NCBI GenBank assembly: GCA_024742455.1
Contig: JANSYL010000002.1
Span: 186,001 to 250,000, forward strand
Reading direction: 5' to 3'
Length of the DNA: 64,000 nt
Source: Paracoccaceae bacterium
GTDB lineage: Bacteria; Pseudomonadota; Alphaproteobacteria; Rhodobacterales; Rhodobacteraceae
Positions within the stretch are counted from its first letter, which is position 1. Every line of letters begins with the position of its first letter. This document shows positions 1-8,451 of this stretch, piece by piece. The notes below the pieces were generated by a model. That model did no database searches and was not told the origin of the DNA. It saw only the letters and a program-made list of their open reading frames with translations. A program made the translations under genes and the position numbers.

Positions 1-1
1 A

Positions 2-1261
2 TTCCGCCCCGACGGCCGGGGCGTGCGTCACGGCAAGCCGGGGCGCAAGATCGGCGGCGGCAAACGGCCGGGCGCCCAGTGGTCCGTGCGCGACACCGGG
101 GCCGCGCGCAGCCCCGCGAACATGGTTCCGCAGCCGGCGGGCAAGGCCCGGGTCAAGCCACGGCACTGGGGGCTTCTTGCATCCTTCATCGCGGTGGTCG
201 CGGTGCCGGTCGCGGCTTTGTGGTTCTACCTCACCGCCTTTGCCGTCGACCAATACGGATCGCGCGCGGGCTTTACCGTACGCAGCGAGGAAGGCAGCGC
301 CGCGACCGATCTTCTGGGCGGGCTGCAGCAGATCGCAGGCGGCGGCACCGGCGGCGATTCCGACATCCTGTTCGAATTCATCACCAGTCACGAGATGGTC
401 CGGCGGCTGAACGAGGAAATTGACCTCGCCGCCCACTACAGCCAGTTCCACGCCATCGACCCGGTCTTTTCGCTGACCGACAGGGCCACGATCGAGGATG
501 TGGTCGACCACTGGCAGCGCGTGGTGCGGGTTTCGTTCGATCAGTCGGGCGGGCTGATCGAGCTGCAGGTCCTGGCCTTCGATCCGGCCACCGCCCAGGC
601 GCTGGCCTCGGGCATCGTGGCGGTATCGCAGGCCCTGATCAACGAGTTGAACGCGCAGGCCCGCGCCGATTCGATGCGATTTGCCGAGGCCGACCTCGCC
701 GCCGCGCTGGCCCGGCTCAGGGCCGCGCGCGAAGCGCTGACTGCGTTTCGTATCCGCACCCAGATCGTCGATCCCGAATCCGACCTGCAGGGCCGGATGG
801 GGGTGCTGAACACCCTGCAGCAACAACTGGCCGAGGCGCTGATCGAGTTCGATCTGCTGTCGGAAACGACATCGAACCCCGACGACCCGCGCCTGCGGCA
901 GATCAACCGCCGCATCACCGTGATCCGCGATCGCATCGCCGCGGAACGCCAGACCTTCGCGCGCGATGAAACCGGGCCCGGGGGCACCGATTACCCGACC
1001 CTGATGGCCGAGTTCGAAGGTCTCGTCGTCGACCGCGAATTCGCCGAGGAAAGCTATCGCGCGGCCCTGACCGCGGTCGATGTCACGCGCACCAACGCGG
1101 CACGGCAAAGCCGGTATCTGGCCGTGTTCATCCATCCCACGCTGCCCGAGAGCGCCGAATTTCCACGGCGCGGCACGATCCTCGGACTGGCGCTGCTGTT
1201 CCTGAGCCTCGGATGGGCGATCCTGACGATCGTCTATTATTCGATCCGTGACCGCCAGTAG
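2..1261 (+). CDS. Capsule polysaccharide export inner-membrane protein, KpsE/BexC/CtrB-like (5' end uncertain)
   Basis: Probable periplasmic-adaptor subunit of an ABC-2 capsule exporter, linking the inner-membrane transporter to the outer-membrane channel. A hydrophobic segment (about nt 165-240, HWGLLASFIAVVAVPVAALW) is followed by a periplasmic stretch containing FTVRSEEG, a long alpha-helical, coiled-coil-like part (about nt 660-1100), and a second membrane segment just before the C-terminus (LGLALLFLSLGWAILTIVYY). This two-TM hairpin with coiled coil is typical of the KpsE/Wzz-like PCP family. The frame is open to the left edge. Possible starts are a GTG at 23 or an ATG at 122; neither has a clear ribosome site, so the gene may begin outside the window. 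It lies 12 bp upstream of the KpsT-like ATPase gene, which supports the role. Confidence 0.8.
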   Translation, partial: FRPDGRGVRHGKPGRKIGGGKRPGAQWSVRDTGAARSPANMVPQPAGKARVKPRHWGLLASFIAVVAVPVAALWFYLTAFAVDQYGSRAGFTVRSEEGSAATDLLGGLQQIAGGGTGGDSDILFEFITSHEMVRRLNEEIDLAAHYSQFHAIDPVFSLTDRATIEDVVDHWQRVVRVSFDQSGGLIELQVLAFDPATAQALASGIVAVSQALINELNAQARADSMRFAEADLAAALARLRAAREALTAFRIRTQIVDPESDLQGRMGVLNTLQQQLAEALIEFDLLSETTSNPDDPRLRQINRRITVIRDRIAAERQTFARDETGPGGTDYPTLMAEFEGLVVDREFAEESYRAALTAVDVTRTNAARQSRYLAVFIHPTLPESAEFPRRGTILGLALLFLSLGWAILTIVYYSIRDRQ

Positions 1262-1273
1262 CGCGCCCGTCCC

Positions 1274-1933
1274 ATGGTCATCTTCGAGAACCTGACGAAA
1301 TCCTACGCCACCCATGCCGGGCGAAAGCTGGTCATCGACAACCTCAGCTGCCGCTTGCAGACCGGCAAGTCGCTGGCGCTGCTGGGGCGCAACGGGGCCG
1401 GGAAAAGCACGCTGATGCAGATCATCGCGGGCAATATCCGCCCCGATTGCGGCCGGGTCCTGATCGAGGGGTCGGTGTCCTGGCCGATCGGCTTTGCCGG
1501 GGCGATCCACGCCAACCTGTCGGGCGCGCAGAACACCCGGTTCCTGGCCCGTGTCTATGGCGTCGACACCGGGGAGCTGAGCGATTTCGTGCAGGGTTTC
1601 GCCGAGCTGGGGGCGCATTTTCACATGCCGGTGCGCACCTATTCGAGCGGAATGCGGTCACGGCTGACCTTCGGCATTTCGATGGGGATCGCCTTCGACA
1701 TCTATCTCATCGACGAGGTGACGGGCGCGGGCGATGCCGCCTTTCGCGAGAAGAGCCAGGAGATTTTCCGCGACCGCATCCGCAATGCCAGCGCGATCAT
1801 GGTTAACCACAACATGCCCGAACTGCGCGAATACTGCGACGCGGCCATCCTGCTGGAAAACGGAAAACTCAGTTACTTCGACGACCTGGAGGAGGCCATC
1901 GCGCAACACCGCGCCAATATGCGCCACGCATGA
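1274..1933 (+). CDS. Capsule polysaccharide ABC transporter ATP-binding protein, KpsT-like
   Basis: Cytoplasmic ATPase that powers export of a lipid-linked capsule or exopolysaccharide. At 219 aa it has the short length of KpsT/BexA/CtrD. Walker A GRNGAGKS is at residues 38-45, the ABC signature is TYSSGMRSRL, Walker B is IYLIDEV and the switch histidine is in MVNHNMPEL. The modified signature (SSGM instead of LSGGQ) is characteristic of the polysaccharide-export subfamily. It follows the KpsE-like gene closely, so the two are probably cotranscribed. No KpsM permease gene is visible here; it should lie to the left of the window. Confidence 0.88.
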   Translation: MVIFENLTKSYATHAGRKLVIDNLSCRLQTGKSLALLGRNGAGKSTLMQIIAGNIRPDCGRVLIEGSVSWPIGFAGAIHANLSGAQNTRFLARVYGVDTGELSDFVQGFAELGAHFHMPVRTYSSGMRSRLTFGISMGIAFDIYLIDEVTGAGDAAFREKSQEIFRDRIRNASAIMVNHNMPELREYCDAAILLENGKLSYFDDLEEAIAQHRANMRHA

Positions 1934-2068
1934 TCCGCCGCCGCGCCTGTTCAGGGTTAACGCAACGCCAAAAATCCCGGCGGTTTGCCCAAGGCCCACC
2001 GCAAAACCACCGCCGTTCGTCCTTGTGTCCGGATCAGTCTCGGTTGCGGGGGCGTACGGAGTTTTCAC

Positions 2069-4660
2069 ATGTCTGCGCTTACGGTTACGGGGAATATCGG
2101 ATCGGGGCAAACCGCGCTCGACCAGGGCATCAGCGATATCATGGTGGCCCAGACGGATGCCGGGGTCATGCTCTTCACCATTTCGGGGCCGGCGGGCGGC
2201 GTTGCCGCCTATCTCGTCGGGTCCGACGGGACACTGACCCTGCAGGACAGCGCCTATTTCGACGGGGCATGGGTCGGAGGCACGATGTCCGGCCTGACAC
2301 TGGTGGACGGATCGGATGGCGCATCCAGCCTGATCATCGCCACCGATGAGGTCGACGGGCTCGTGTGGCTGGCGGTGCAGGCCGACGGCACCTTCGGGAC
2401 CACCGGCTTTTTCGCCCCTGATGCAGCACTTCCGCCGGTCATCAGCCTGAGCCAGTGGGGCGATGACATGCTGTTCGTGTCATCGGCGGACCAGCCGGGC
2501 ATCTCGGGCTATGCCATAGGCGCCGATGACGGGCTGAGCCTGCAATTCAGCGTTCCCGACAGCGCGACCACCTATGCCAGTTCGGTTTTCGCCCTCGAAA
2601 CCGCGCGCGTCGGGGATCAGGATTTCCTGATTGGCGCCTGTCAGGCGGAAGGCGGGGTCACGGCCTACCGGATCGACGGCACCGGCCTGATGGCCACCGG
2701 CAGCATGGGCGCGGCCGAGGGGCTGGGCATCATGACGCCCACGGACATGGCCCTGGCCGAAGTGGACGGGACCACGTTCGTTCTTCTGGCTTCGGCCCCG
2801 GATGACGGGATCGGCCAGTCCGGTGCAGTGACGGTCATGAAACTGGCCGGTGACGGCAGCCTGACCCCCACCGATCACGTCATCGACACGGGTGACACGC
2901 GGTTCGGCGCTACCCAAAGCATCGAAGCGATCGACCTGGACGGCCGGACCTACGTGCTGGCAGCCGGGGGTGACGGCGGGCTGACCGCTTTCGTGCTGAT
3001 GCCCAACGGGCGCCTGCTGCTGACTGATGTCATTGCCGATCCGCCGTCAGGCGGGCTCGACAACGTGACCGCGATCGCAGCGGTGGCGGCGGGGGACGGC
3101 CTGCATGTTTTCGTGTCGTCCCAAACGGGACCCGGCCTGACGACCCTGACGCTCGACGCCTCGGGGCAGGGCCAGACCCGGATGGTCGACGGAATCGCTA
3201 CCGGGGGTGCGGGCAACGACATCCTGATCGGCGGGGGCGGCGATGACACGATATCGGGCGGGGCGGGCGACGACGTGCTGGAGGACGGGGCGGGCACGGA
3301 CCATCTGACCGGCGGCAGCGGTGCCGATCTCTTCAGCCTGCGCGCCGATGCCAGCCATGACATCATCACCGATTTCGACTGGACCGAGGATCGGCTCGAC
3401 CTGTCCGACTGGCCCTTTTTCTATGATCCCGCCAGCCTGACGATCCATGCGACCGCCTTCGGGGCGACGGTGATCTGGCGGGGCGAAACGCTGGACCTGC
3501 ACAGTGAGACGGGCCAGTCACTGAGTGCCGCACAGGTGCTGGGCAGCATCATGTCCGGTGTGCACCGGCCACCGAACCTGGCCGAACTGGGCGCGACGGC
3601 GGGCGACCAGACCCTTGTCGGCAGCCCTTTCGGCGACGTGATCCATGGCGGCGCCGGGCACGACACAATCGACGGGGCAAACGGCGATGACACGCTGTTC
3701 GGCGACAGCGGGTTCGACGAGATCAGCGGTGGCGAGGGCGACGACCTGGTGGACGGGGGCGGCGAGGCCGACATCCTTTATGGCGGGGCGGGCGACGACA
3801 CGATCCTCGGCGGCGAGGGCGCGGACCGGATCGAGGGCGGGGCCGGCCGGGACAGCATCGAGGGCGGCAACGGGCGGGATATCATCGCGGGCGAAGCGGG
3901 CGATGACACCGTCCGGGGCGGCGACGGCAACGACTATATCATGGGCCAGGGCGGCGATGACCTGATCGCGGGGGACGCGGGCGATGACGAGTTGTTCGGG
4001 GGCGGCGGCTTCGACACGATCGACGGGGGCGCGGGCGAGGACATCATACATGGAGGGGCCAATGCGGACCTGCTGTCGGGGGGCGCCGGGGATGACACCA
4101 TCGAGGGGGGGCGCGGCGCCGACCGGCTTTGGGGAGATGCGGGCCATGATCATCTGCAGGGCGACAGTGGCGACGACCGGATCTGGGGGGGCGCGGGGGA
4201 CGACGTGATCACCGGCGGCAGCGGCTTCGACGTGATCGCGGGCGATGACGGAAACGACCTGATCGATGGTGGCAGCAATGCCGACGACCTGTCGGGCGGC
4301 GACGGTGATGACACGCTGATCGGCGGCGACGGCGCCGATCAGCTGCGCGGCGATGCGGGCGCCGACCGGCTGGAGGGCGGTGCCGGAAATGACCTTCTCA
4401 CCGGTGGGGGCGATGCGGACGTGTTCGTTTTCGCCGATGGCCATGGCGAGGACAGCATCGTCGATTTCGACGCCGGTGACGGGTCCGAGGTGATCGATCT
4501 GTCGGGGGTCGCGGCCCTGACGGGCATCGCCGATCTGCTGGGCCCGGGCGGAGGCGCCACGCAGCTGGGCACTGACGTGCGCATCGACACCGGCGGCGGG
4601 GTAATCTGGCTTCTGGACACGAGCCTGGTGGATCTCGACGCGACCGATTTCCTGTTCTAG
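2069..4660 (+). CDS. RTX calcium-binding repeat protein with beta-propeller-like N-terminal half
   Basis: Predicted secreted 863-aa protein. The ATG at 2069 is preceded by an ACGGAG ribosome site; an upstream in-frame ATG at 1985 has none and would add a non-homologous leader. Residues about 1-370 form repeated beta-rich units (GGVTAYRID, GGLTAFVL, GLTTLTLD) resembling a lactonase-type propeller. A first short block of RTX nonapeptides (GGAGNDIL type) follows near residue 380, then a serralysin-like linker (DIITDFDWTEDRLDLSDW), then about 30 further nonapeptides to residue 780, and a C-terminal DGHGEDSIVDFDAGDGSEVIDLSG segment typical of type I secretion substrates. No Sec signal is seen, as expected for type I export. 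Neighbouring polysaccharide genes suggest a cell-surface or matrix role; the substrate is unknown. Confidence 0.85.
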   Translation: MSALTVTGNIGSGQTALDQGISDIMVAQTDAGVMLFTISGPAGGVAAYLVGSDGTLTLQDSAYFDGAWVGGTMSGLTLVDGSDGASSLIIATDEVDGLVWLAVQADGTFGTTGFFAPDAALPPVISLSQWGDDMLFVSSADQPGISGYAIGADDGLSLQFSVPDSATTYASSVFALETARVGDQDFLIGACQAEGGVTAYRIDGTGLMATGSMGAAEGLGIMTPTDMALAEVDGTTFVLLASAPDDGIGQSGAVTVMKLAGDGSLTPTDHVIDTGDTRFGATQSIEAIDLDGRTYVLAAGGDGGLTAFVLMPNGRLLLTDVIADPPSGGLDNVTAIAAVAAGDGLHVFVSSQTGPGLTTLTLDASGQGQTRMVDGIATGGAGNDILIGGGGDDTISGGAGDDVLEDGAGTDHLTGGSGADLFSLRADASHDIITDFDWTEDRLDLSDWPFFYDPASLTIHATAFGATVIWRGETLDLHSETGQSLSAAQVLGSIMSGVHRPPNLAELGATAGDQTLVGSPFGDVIHGGAGHDTIDGANGDDTLFGDSGFDEISGGEGDDLVDGGGEADILYGGAGDDTILGGEGADRIEGGAGRDSIEGGNGRDIIAGEAGDDTVRGGDGNDYIMGQGGDDLIAGDAGDDELFGGGGFDTIDGGAGEDIIHGGANADLLSGGAGDDTIEGGRGADRLWGDAGHDHLQGDSGDDRIWGGAGDDVITGGSGFDVIAGDDGNDLIDGGSNADDLSGGDGDDTLIGGDGADQLRGDAGADRLEGGAGNDLLTGGGDADVFVFADGHGEDSIVDFDAGDGSEVIDLSGVAALTGIADLLGPGGGATQLGTDVRIDTGGGVIWLLDTSLVDLDATDFLF
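3608..4411 (+). repeat. RTX nonapeptide-coding repeat block with a higher-order repeat
   Basis: About 30 consecutive 27-nt units encoding GGxGxDxUx calcium-binding nonapeptides. Within it the longer pattern G-F-D, then AD-L, then GDDT recurs: the GFD codons begin at 3710, 4007 and 4223, that is 297 nt (11 nonapeptides) and 216 nt (8 nonapeptides) apart. This suggests duplication of multi-repeat blocks rather than of single units. Confidence 0.7.
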
Positions 4661-7600
4661 CGGCTCAGCCGCCGGTAGACCCGGACAAGCTCATCGGTCT
4701 GCGCCGTGACGTCGCGCAGGTTTGGTGAGATGGCAGGGGCCTGCCTGTAGCGGGCGGGCGCGGCATCCATGCGCCCTAGAAGCGCAGCCAGCGGCATCGG
4801 GTCCTCGACACCGACGATATGGCCGTTCCTGCCCTCGATCACCGGTGCGCCGATGGCGCCCCGGTCCGAGGCGATGACCCATAGCCCCGCCTGCAAGGCC
4901 TCACGGGTGACAAGGCCATAGCTTTCCGGCCAGATCGACGGCGCCAGCAGCACGTCTATTCGGGCATAGATCTCATCCACCCGGTCCATCGCCACACGCC
5001 CGGTAAACTCGACCGGCGTGCCGTTCCAGATGCCGTGGCGGACCCGGCCCGGCGGCATCCCATGATCGACCACCAAAAGCCGGATATTGCTGAGCCTCAC
5101 CGCCTCGATCGCGGCACGCAGAAGCATGTAGCCCTTGTGGCGGGACGCCCCGCCAATCAGGCCCAGCGTCAACATGCCGTCCGGGCCTGCCTTGCGCGGC
5201 GCGGGCGCGGGCCCCCCGTTCTCGTTCACCTCGACCTTCGGCAGGCCCGCGGCCCGGTGCAGGTCCGCGAAGGCCGGAGATACCGCCAGAACCGCATCGG
5301 CCCCAGTCAGCCAGCGGCGCGTCAGGCGCGCGCGGACGGGCAGGGCGTGATCGGGCCGTTTGAAATCATAGGTTTCGATCATTCCCGTCTGGTCGGTGAT
5401 GAACTGGTGCGGCGACACCCACCACCCGTCATGCAGCGTGATCACGTAGGGCAGGGCGCGGCGGCGGACGGTATCGACCACCGACCCGGTCAGGCGCTGG
5501 ATGCAATGGAAATGTACGATGTCGGGGCCGATCCGGTCCAGAAGCCGGTCGAACACATCGCCCATCGCGGGGTCCTGAACCTGCATCGTTTCGATGCCAT
5601 CGGCCGCAGTGACAGCCCAGACCCGGACCCCGGCCTCGGCATGCACGGACACCGTGTAGGGAACGCGCCCGCCTTCGGTGGTGGTGATCACATCGATCTC
5701 GAACGCATCACCGTAGCGGTCCACCAGGTCGCGCACGGTATCGCGCACCACGCGGGTGGCCCCGCCGATATCCTGCGGCGGGTAGAAGACATTGACGATC
5801 AGAAGGCGCGTCCTGCGCGCAGCGGGCGGCACGGGCGGAACGGCGGCGTCGAAGATCCCGCGTAGATTGTTGGCCAACGCATCGAGCCCGTAGGCCGACA
5901 GGGCCCGGTCGCGTGCCGCCCCGCCGATCCGCCGACGCAGCCCGGGATCATCCGCGAGGCGCAAGATCTGGGTGGCGAAGGCCTCGGGCGTTTCGGCGAA
6001 CAGCCCGGTTTCGTCGGGACGGATGACATCGCGGTAAAGCGCCGTCGGACTGACCACGGAGGGGATGGCGAACATCGCCGCCTCCAGCCACTTGATCTCG
6101 CTCTTGGCGTCGGTCGCGGGCGACCGCTCCAGCACGGCAAGGTTGATGTCGGCGCGCGCGAGCTCGGCGCAATAGGCCTCGAAATCCCAGACCGGCGGGA
6201 TCACGGTGATGTCGGGATGATCGGGCGACAGCCGGGTCAGGCCCGACATCTCGCACATGATGCGCAGCGCGACCTTGCCGGGCCGCGCGGCGAGCACCCG
6301 TTCAAGGGCGGGTTCCAGAAGCGTGGCCAGGTCGCGCTTGTGGGCCTTGGTGCCCGAGCCGTAGAAGATCACCACCCTGTCCCGGTCCCCGGTCGGCTCC
6401 GCCGCTGCGATGGCCCGCATATGTGGCTGCCCCAGGGCATTGCGGTGCAGAAAGGCCCGCCCGCTGCGCACGACCCCTTCCATGGCGTCCCGGATCGCCG
6501 GCGTCGAGGCGATGCCGAAATCGCACAGACCCATCGCGTGACGGAACAAGGGCACACCGCAGGCGATGGCCTTGTGATCGAGCGGGGTGATCGTGCCGGC
6601 ATAGCTGTCAAGCGGCGGCGGAAAATGCGCCGCGTCGAAAATCAGGTCATCGGCATCGTAGAAGGTGGCCAGCCCCTCCGACAGCGCGCGCACCATAAGG
6701 TCGACGGTCTGCGGGAAGGCCGCGAGGCGGACGAAGATCACCGCATCGAAGCTCTCCAGCCTGTCATCGAGCTGCTGCAGATCGCGGGCCTGGTCGAAGA
6801 CCGTCACTGCATAGCCTGCATGGCGCAACTGATCGGCCTTCTGATCCGCGCGGTAGAGCCTGCACTGGTAGATGTCGGAACTGGTCAGGATGGCGACCCG
6901 CCTTATTGCCCGGCGCGGACCGGGTGAGGCTACGGGCGGGGTCAGTATGGTCAGGGCTCGGGCGACAAGCGCCTGAACCCCCGCAACGCCTGCCCGGTCG
7001 ATCCAGGTGGGCAGATCGGACCAGATCCGGTTGAAGGCCCGCCGCCCGATCGTCAGCCGCCGCCTGCGCAGCGTGACATCGCCGAAAAGGGTGGCGGGCA
7101 GCGTCTCGGCAATGTCGAGCGCGTCGGATAAGGCACCCTTGTCCAGCAGGCGTTCGGCCAGCGTGACGGCATTGGCGCCGTTGTCATGGCCCGCGCCGAC
7201 AGGCGCGCGCAGCGCGATTTCCTCGTCGATGCGGCGCTGCGGGTGGATCAGGTCGGCCAGGTCGATCCGGGCATGGGGGTTGTCCGGGTCGGCATGCAGC
7301 ACATGGCGCAGCAGTGCCTCGGCCCCGGGGCTGTCGCCCCTGCGCCGCCGTTTCTGCGCCAGTGCCAGGAGGAACGGGGCCACGCCCGGTGTCGCGGGAT
7401 CGTAGACCGCAGCCCCCGGCCAGGGGGCGTTGACCAGATGGGCGAGGGTTTCGGGTGTCCCGGCCCGGTCGTCGAGATCAGGCGCGGCGACCGCGAAATC
7501 CTTCAAACCGCCCAGGATGGCCTCGGGCAGGTCGAGACCATCCTCCATCGCCACCTGCGCCCGTGGATTTGCATGCGCCCCGGCCCTGAGCCCGACACGT

Positions 7601-8367
7601 GCCCAGAAACCTTGCAGATCGCCGGGCGGCACATCGAGCCCGCGCCAGTCCGCCGCCGCGCGAAAAAAGCCCGCGTCGAAGCGGTGATCGGGATGCGGGG
7701 GAAGTCCGGCCGCCAGCCCCTGCGTGGCGTAATGCAGCATGCAATCCAGCCGGTCGGCTGAGGGCGGCGGCATCCCCGCCCGCGTCGCAAGGCCGAAATA
7801 CACCTCGTGCTGGAACAGCCGCTCCATGACCGGGCCGTGGATGCCGTGAAGCAACCAAAGCTGCGCCTCGGTCAGCACGATATCGGCCTCATCGATGCCC
7901 GCAGCGCGCAGCCGGGCCGGGATGTCGACCGGCGGCACCGCCCCGGGATCGGTCAGACCATAGCGGGCCGCGAGAAAGCCGGGCTCGGCGCGGTCGGGCA
8001 GGCCGTCGCGCCCCTCGGCGATACCGTATTCAAGGTAATGCAGGATCGCCTCACCGGGCGAGGCGACGATATCGGCGACATCGCCGTTCTTTTCCAGATA
8101 GGCGCCCACGCAGAACCCCGCCGGGATCGCTTGGAACTGCGGATGGGCGGACAGGATCGCCTGCGGCGCTTCGGTGCCAAGGCGCCGGCGATAGGCCAGT
8201 TGCCACTCATGCACCTGCGGTCCGGCTCCCACCATGCGGGTCAACCTGCGGCGCGGCCAGGCAGGCGGGGGCGGGCGTTGCGCGCCGTCGCGGTCGGGTC
8301 GGACATGGGCGGGCGGTCCTGAAACGGCAGACCCAAGCTGCTTAGCGGCAGTTTCATGCCATGTCAT
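4657..8367 (-). CDS. Large glycosyltransferase with two GT-B (GT4-like) domains
   Basis: 1236-aa protein probably involved in surface polysaccharide assembly. The N-terminal about 250 residues carry units such as YLEKNGDVADIV..AILHYLEYGIAEGR, a motif seen in many rhodobacterial glycosyltransferases, followed by a short TPR-like helix pair (ALLRHVLHADPDNPHARIDL). A first Rossmann/GT-B domain spans about residues 485-870 (RRVAILTSSDIYQCRLYR; AKSEIKWLEAAMFAIPSV). A second GT4-like domain spans about 880-1236 (NVFYPPQDIGGATRVVRD; PSIWPESYGLVTREALQAG, containing the EX7E motif). The ATG at 8367 is chosen; a GTG at 8406 is possible, and neither has a strong ribosome site. The stop shares a CTAG with the stop of the converging RTX gene. 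Confidence 0.82.
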   Translation of the reverse strand: MTWHETAAKQLGSAVSGPPAHVRPDRDGAQRPPPPAWPRRRLTRMVGAGPQVHEWQLAYRRRLGTEAPQAILSAHPQFQAIPAGFCVGAYLEKNGDVADIVASPGEAILHYLEYGIAEGRDGLPDRAEPGFLAARYGLTDPGAVPPVDIPARLRAAGIDEADIVLTEAQLWLLHGIHGPVMERLFQHEVYFGLATRAGMPPPSADRLDCMLHYATQGLAAGLPPHPDHRFDAGFFRAAADWRGLDVPPGDLQGFWARVGLRAGAHANPRAQVAMEDGLDLPEAILGGLKDFAVAAPDLDDRAGTPETLAHLVNAPWPGAAVYDPATPGVAPFLLALAQKRRRRGDSPGAEALLRHVLHADPDNPHARIDLADLIHPQRRIDEEIALRAPVGAGHDNGANAVTLAERLLDKGALSDALDIAETLPATLFGDVTLRRRRLTIGRRAFNRIWSDLPTWIDRAGVAGVQALVARALTILTPPVASPGPRRAIRRVAILTSSDIYQCRLYRADQKADQLRHAGYAVTVFDQARDLQQLDDRLESFDAVIFVRLAAFPQTVDLMVRALSEGLATFYDADDLIFDAAHFPPPLDSYAGTITPLDHKAIACGVPLFRHAMGLCDFGIASTPAIRDAMEGVVRSGRAFLHRNALGQPHMRAIAAAEPTGDRDRVVIFYGSGTKAHKRDLATLLEPALERVLAARPGKVALRIMCEMSGLTRLSPDHPDITVIPPVWDFEAYCAELARADINLAVLERSPATDAKSEIKWLEAAMFAIPSVVSPTALYRDVIRPDETGLFAETPEAFATQILRLADDPGLRRRIGGAARDRALSAYGLDALANNLRGIFDAAVPPVPPAARRTRLLIVNVFYPPQDIGGATRVVRDTVRDLVDRYGDAFEIDVITTTEGGRVPYTVSVHAEAGVRVWAVTAADGIETMQVQDPAMGDVFDRLLDRIGPDIVHFHCIQRLTGSVVDTVRRRALPYVITLHDGWWVSPHQFITDQTGMIETYDFKRPDHALPVRARLTRRWLTGADAVLAVSPAFADLHRAAGLPKVEVNENGGPAPAPRKAGPDGMLTLGLIGGASRHKGYMLLRAAIEAVRLSNIRLLVVDHGMPPGRVRHGIWNGTPVEFTGRVAMDRVDEIYARIDVLLAPSIWPESYGLVTREALQAGLWVIASDRGAIGAPVIEGRNGHIVGVEDPMPLAALLGRMDAAPARYRQAPAISPNLRDVTAQTDELVRVYRRLSR

Positions 8368-8451
8368 CCGGTCTGGCGAAGGCGTGTTGTCTGTCCGAGG
8401 CAGCACGCCTAGAGATCACGGGACAGGCTGGTGTGACGAAGGGATACCCCC

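Noticed and set aside
1934-2068. Imperfect inverted repeat (ggcggt...accgcc) after the KpsT-like gene
   Set aside because: Several mismatches and no T-run; too weak to call a terminator.
3608-4411. Regular repeats that could suggest a CRISPR array
   Set aside because: The 27-nt unit encodes RTX nonapeptides in a single open frame; no constant repeat and unique spacer pattern and no cas genes.
3518-4444. Minus-strand frame within the RTX repeats with periodic VxxxxP peptides
   Set aside because: The periodicity mirrors the 27-nt RTX repeat on the other strand.
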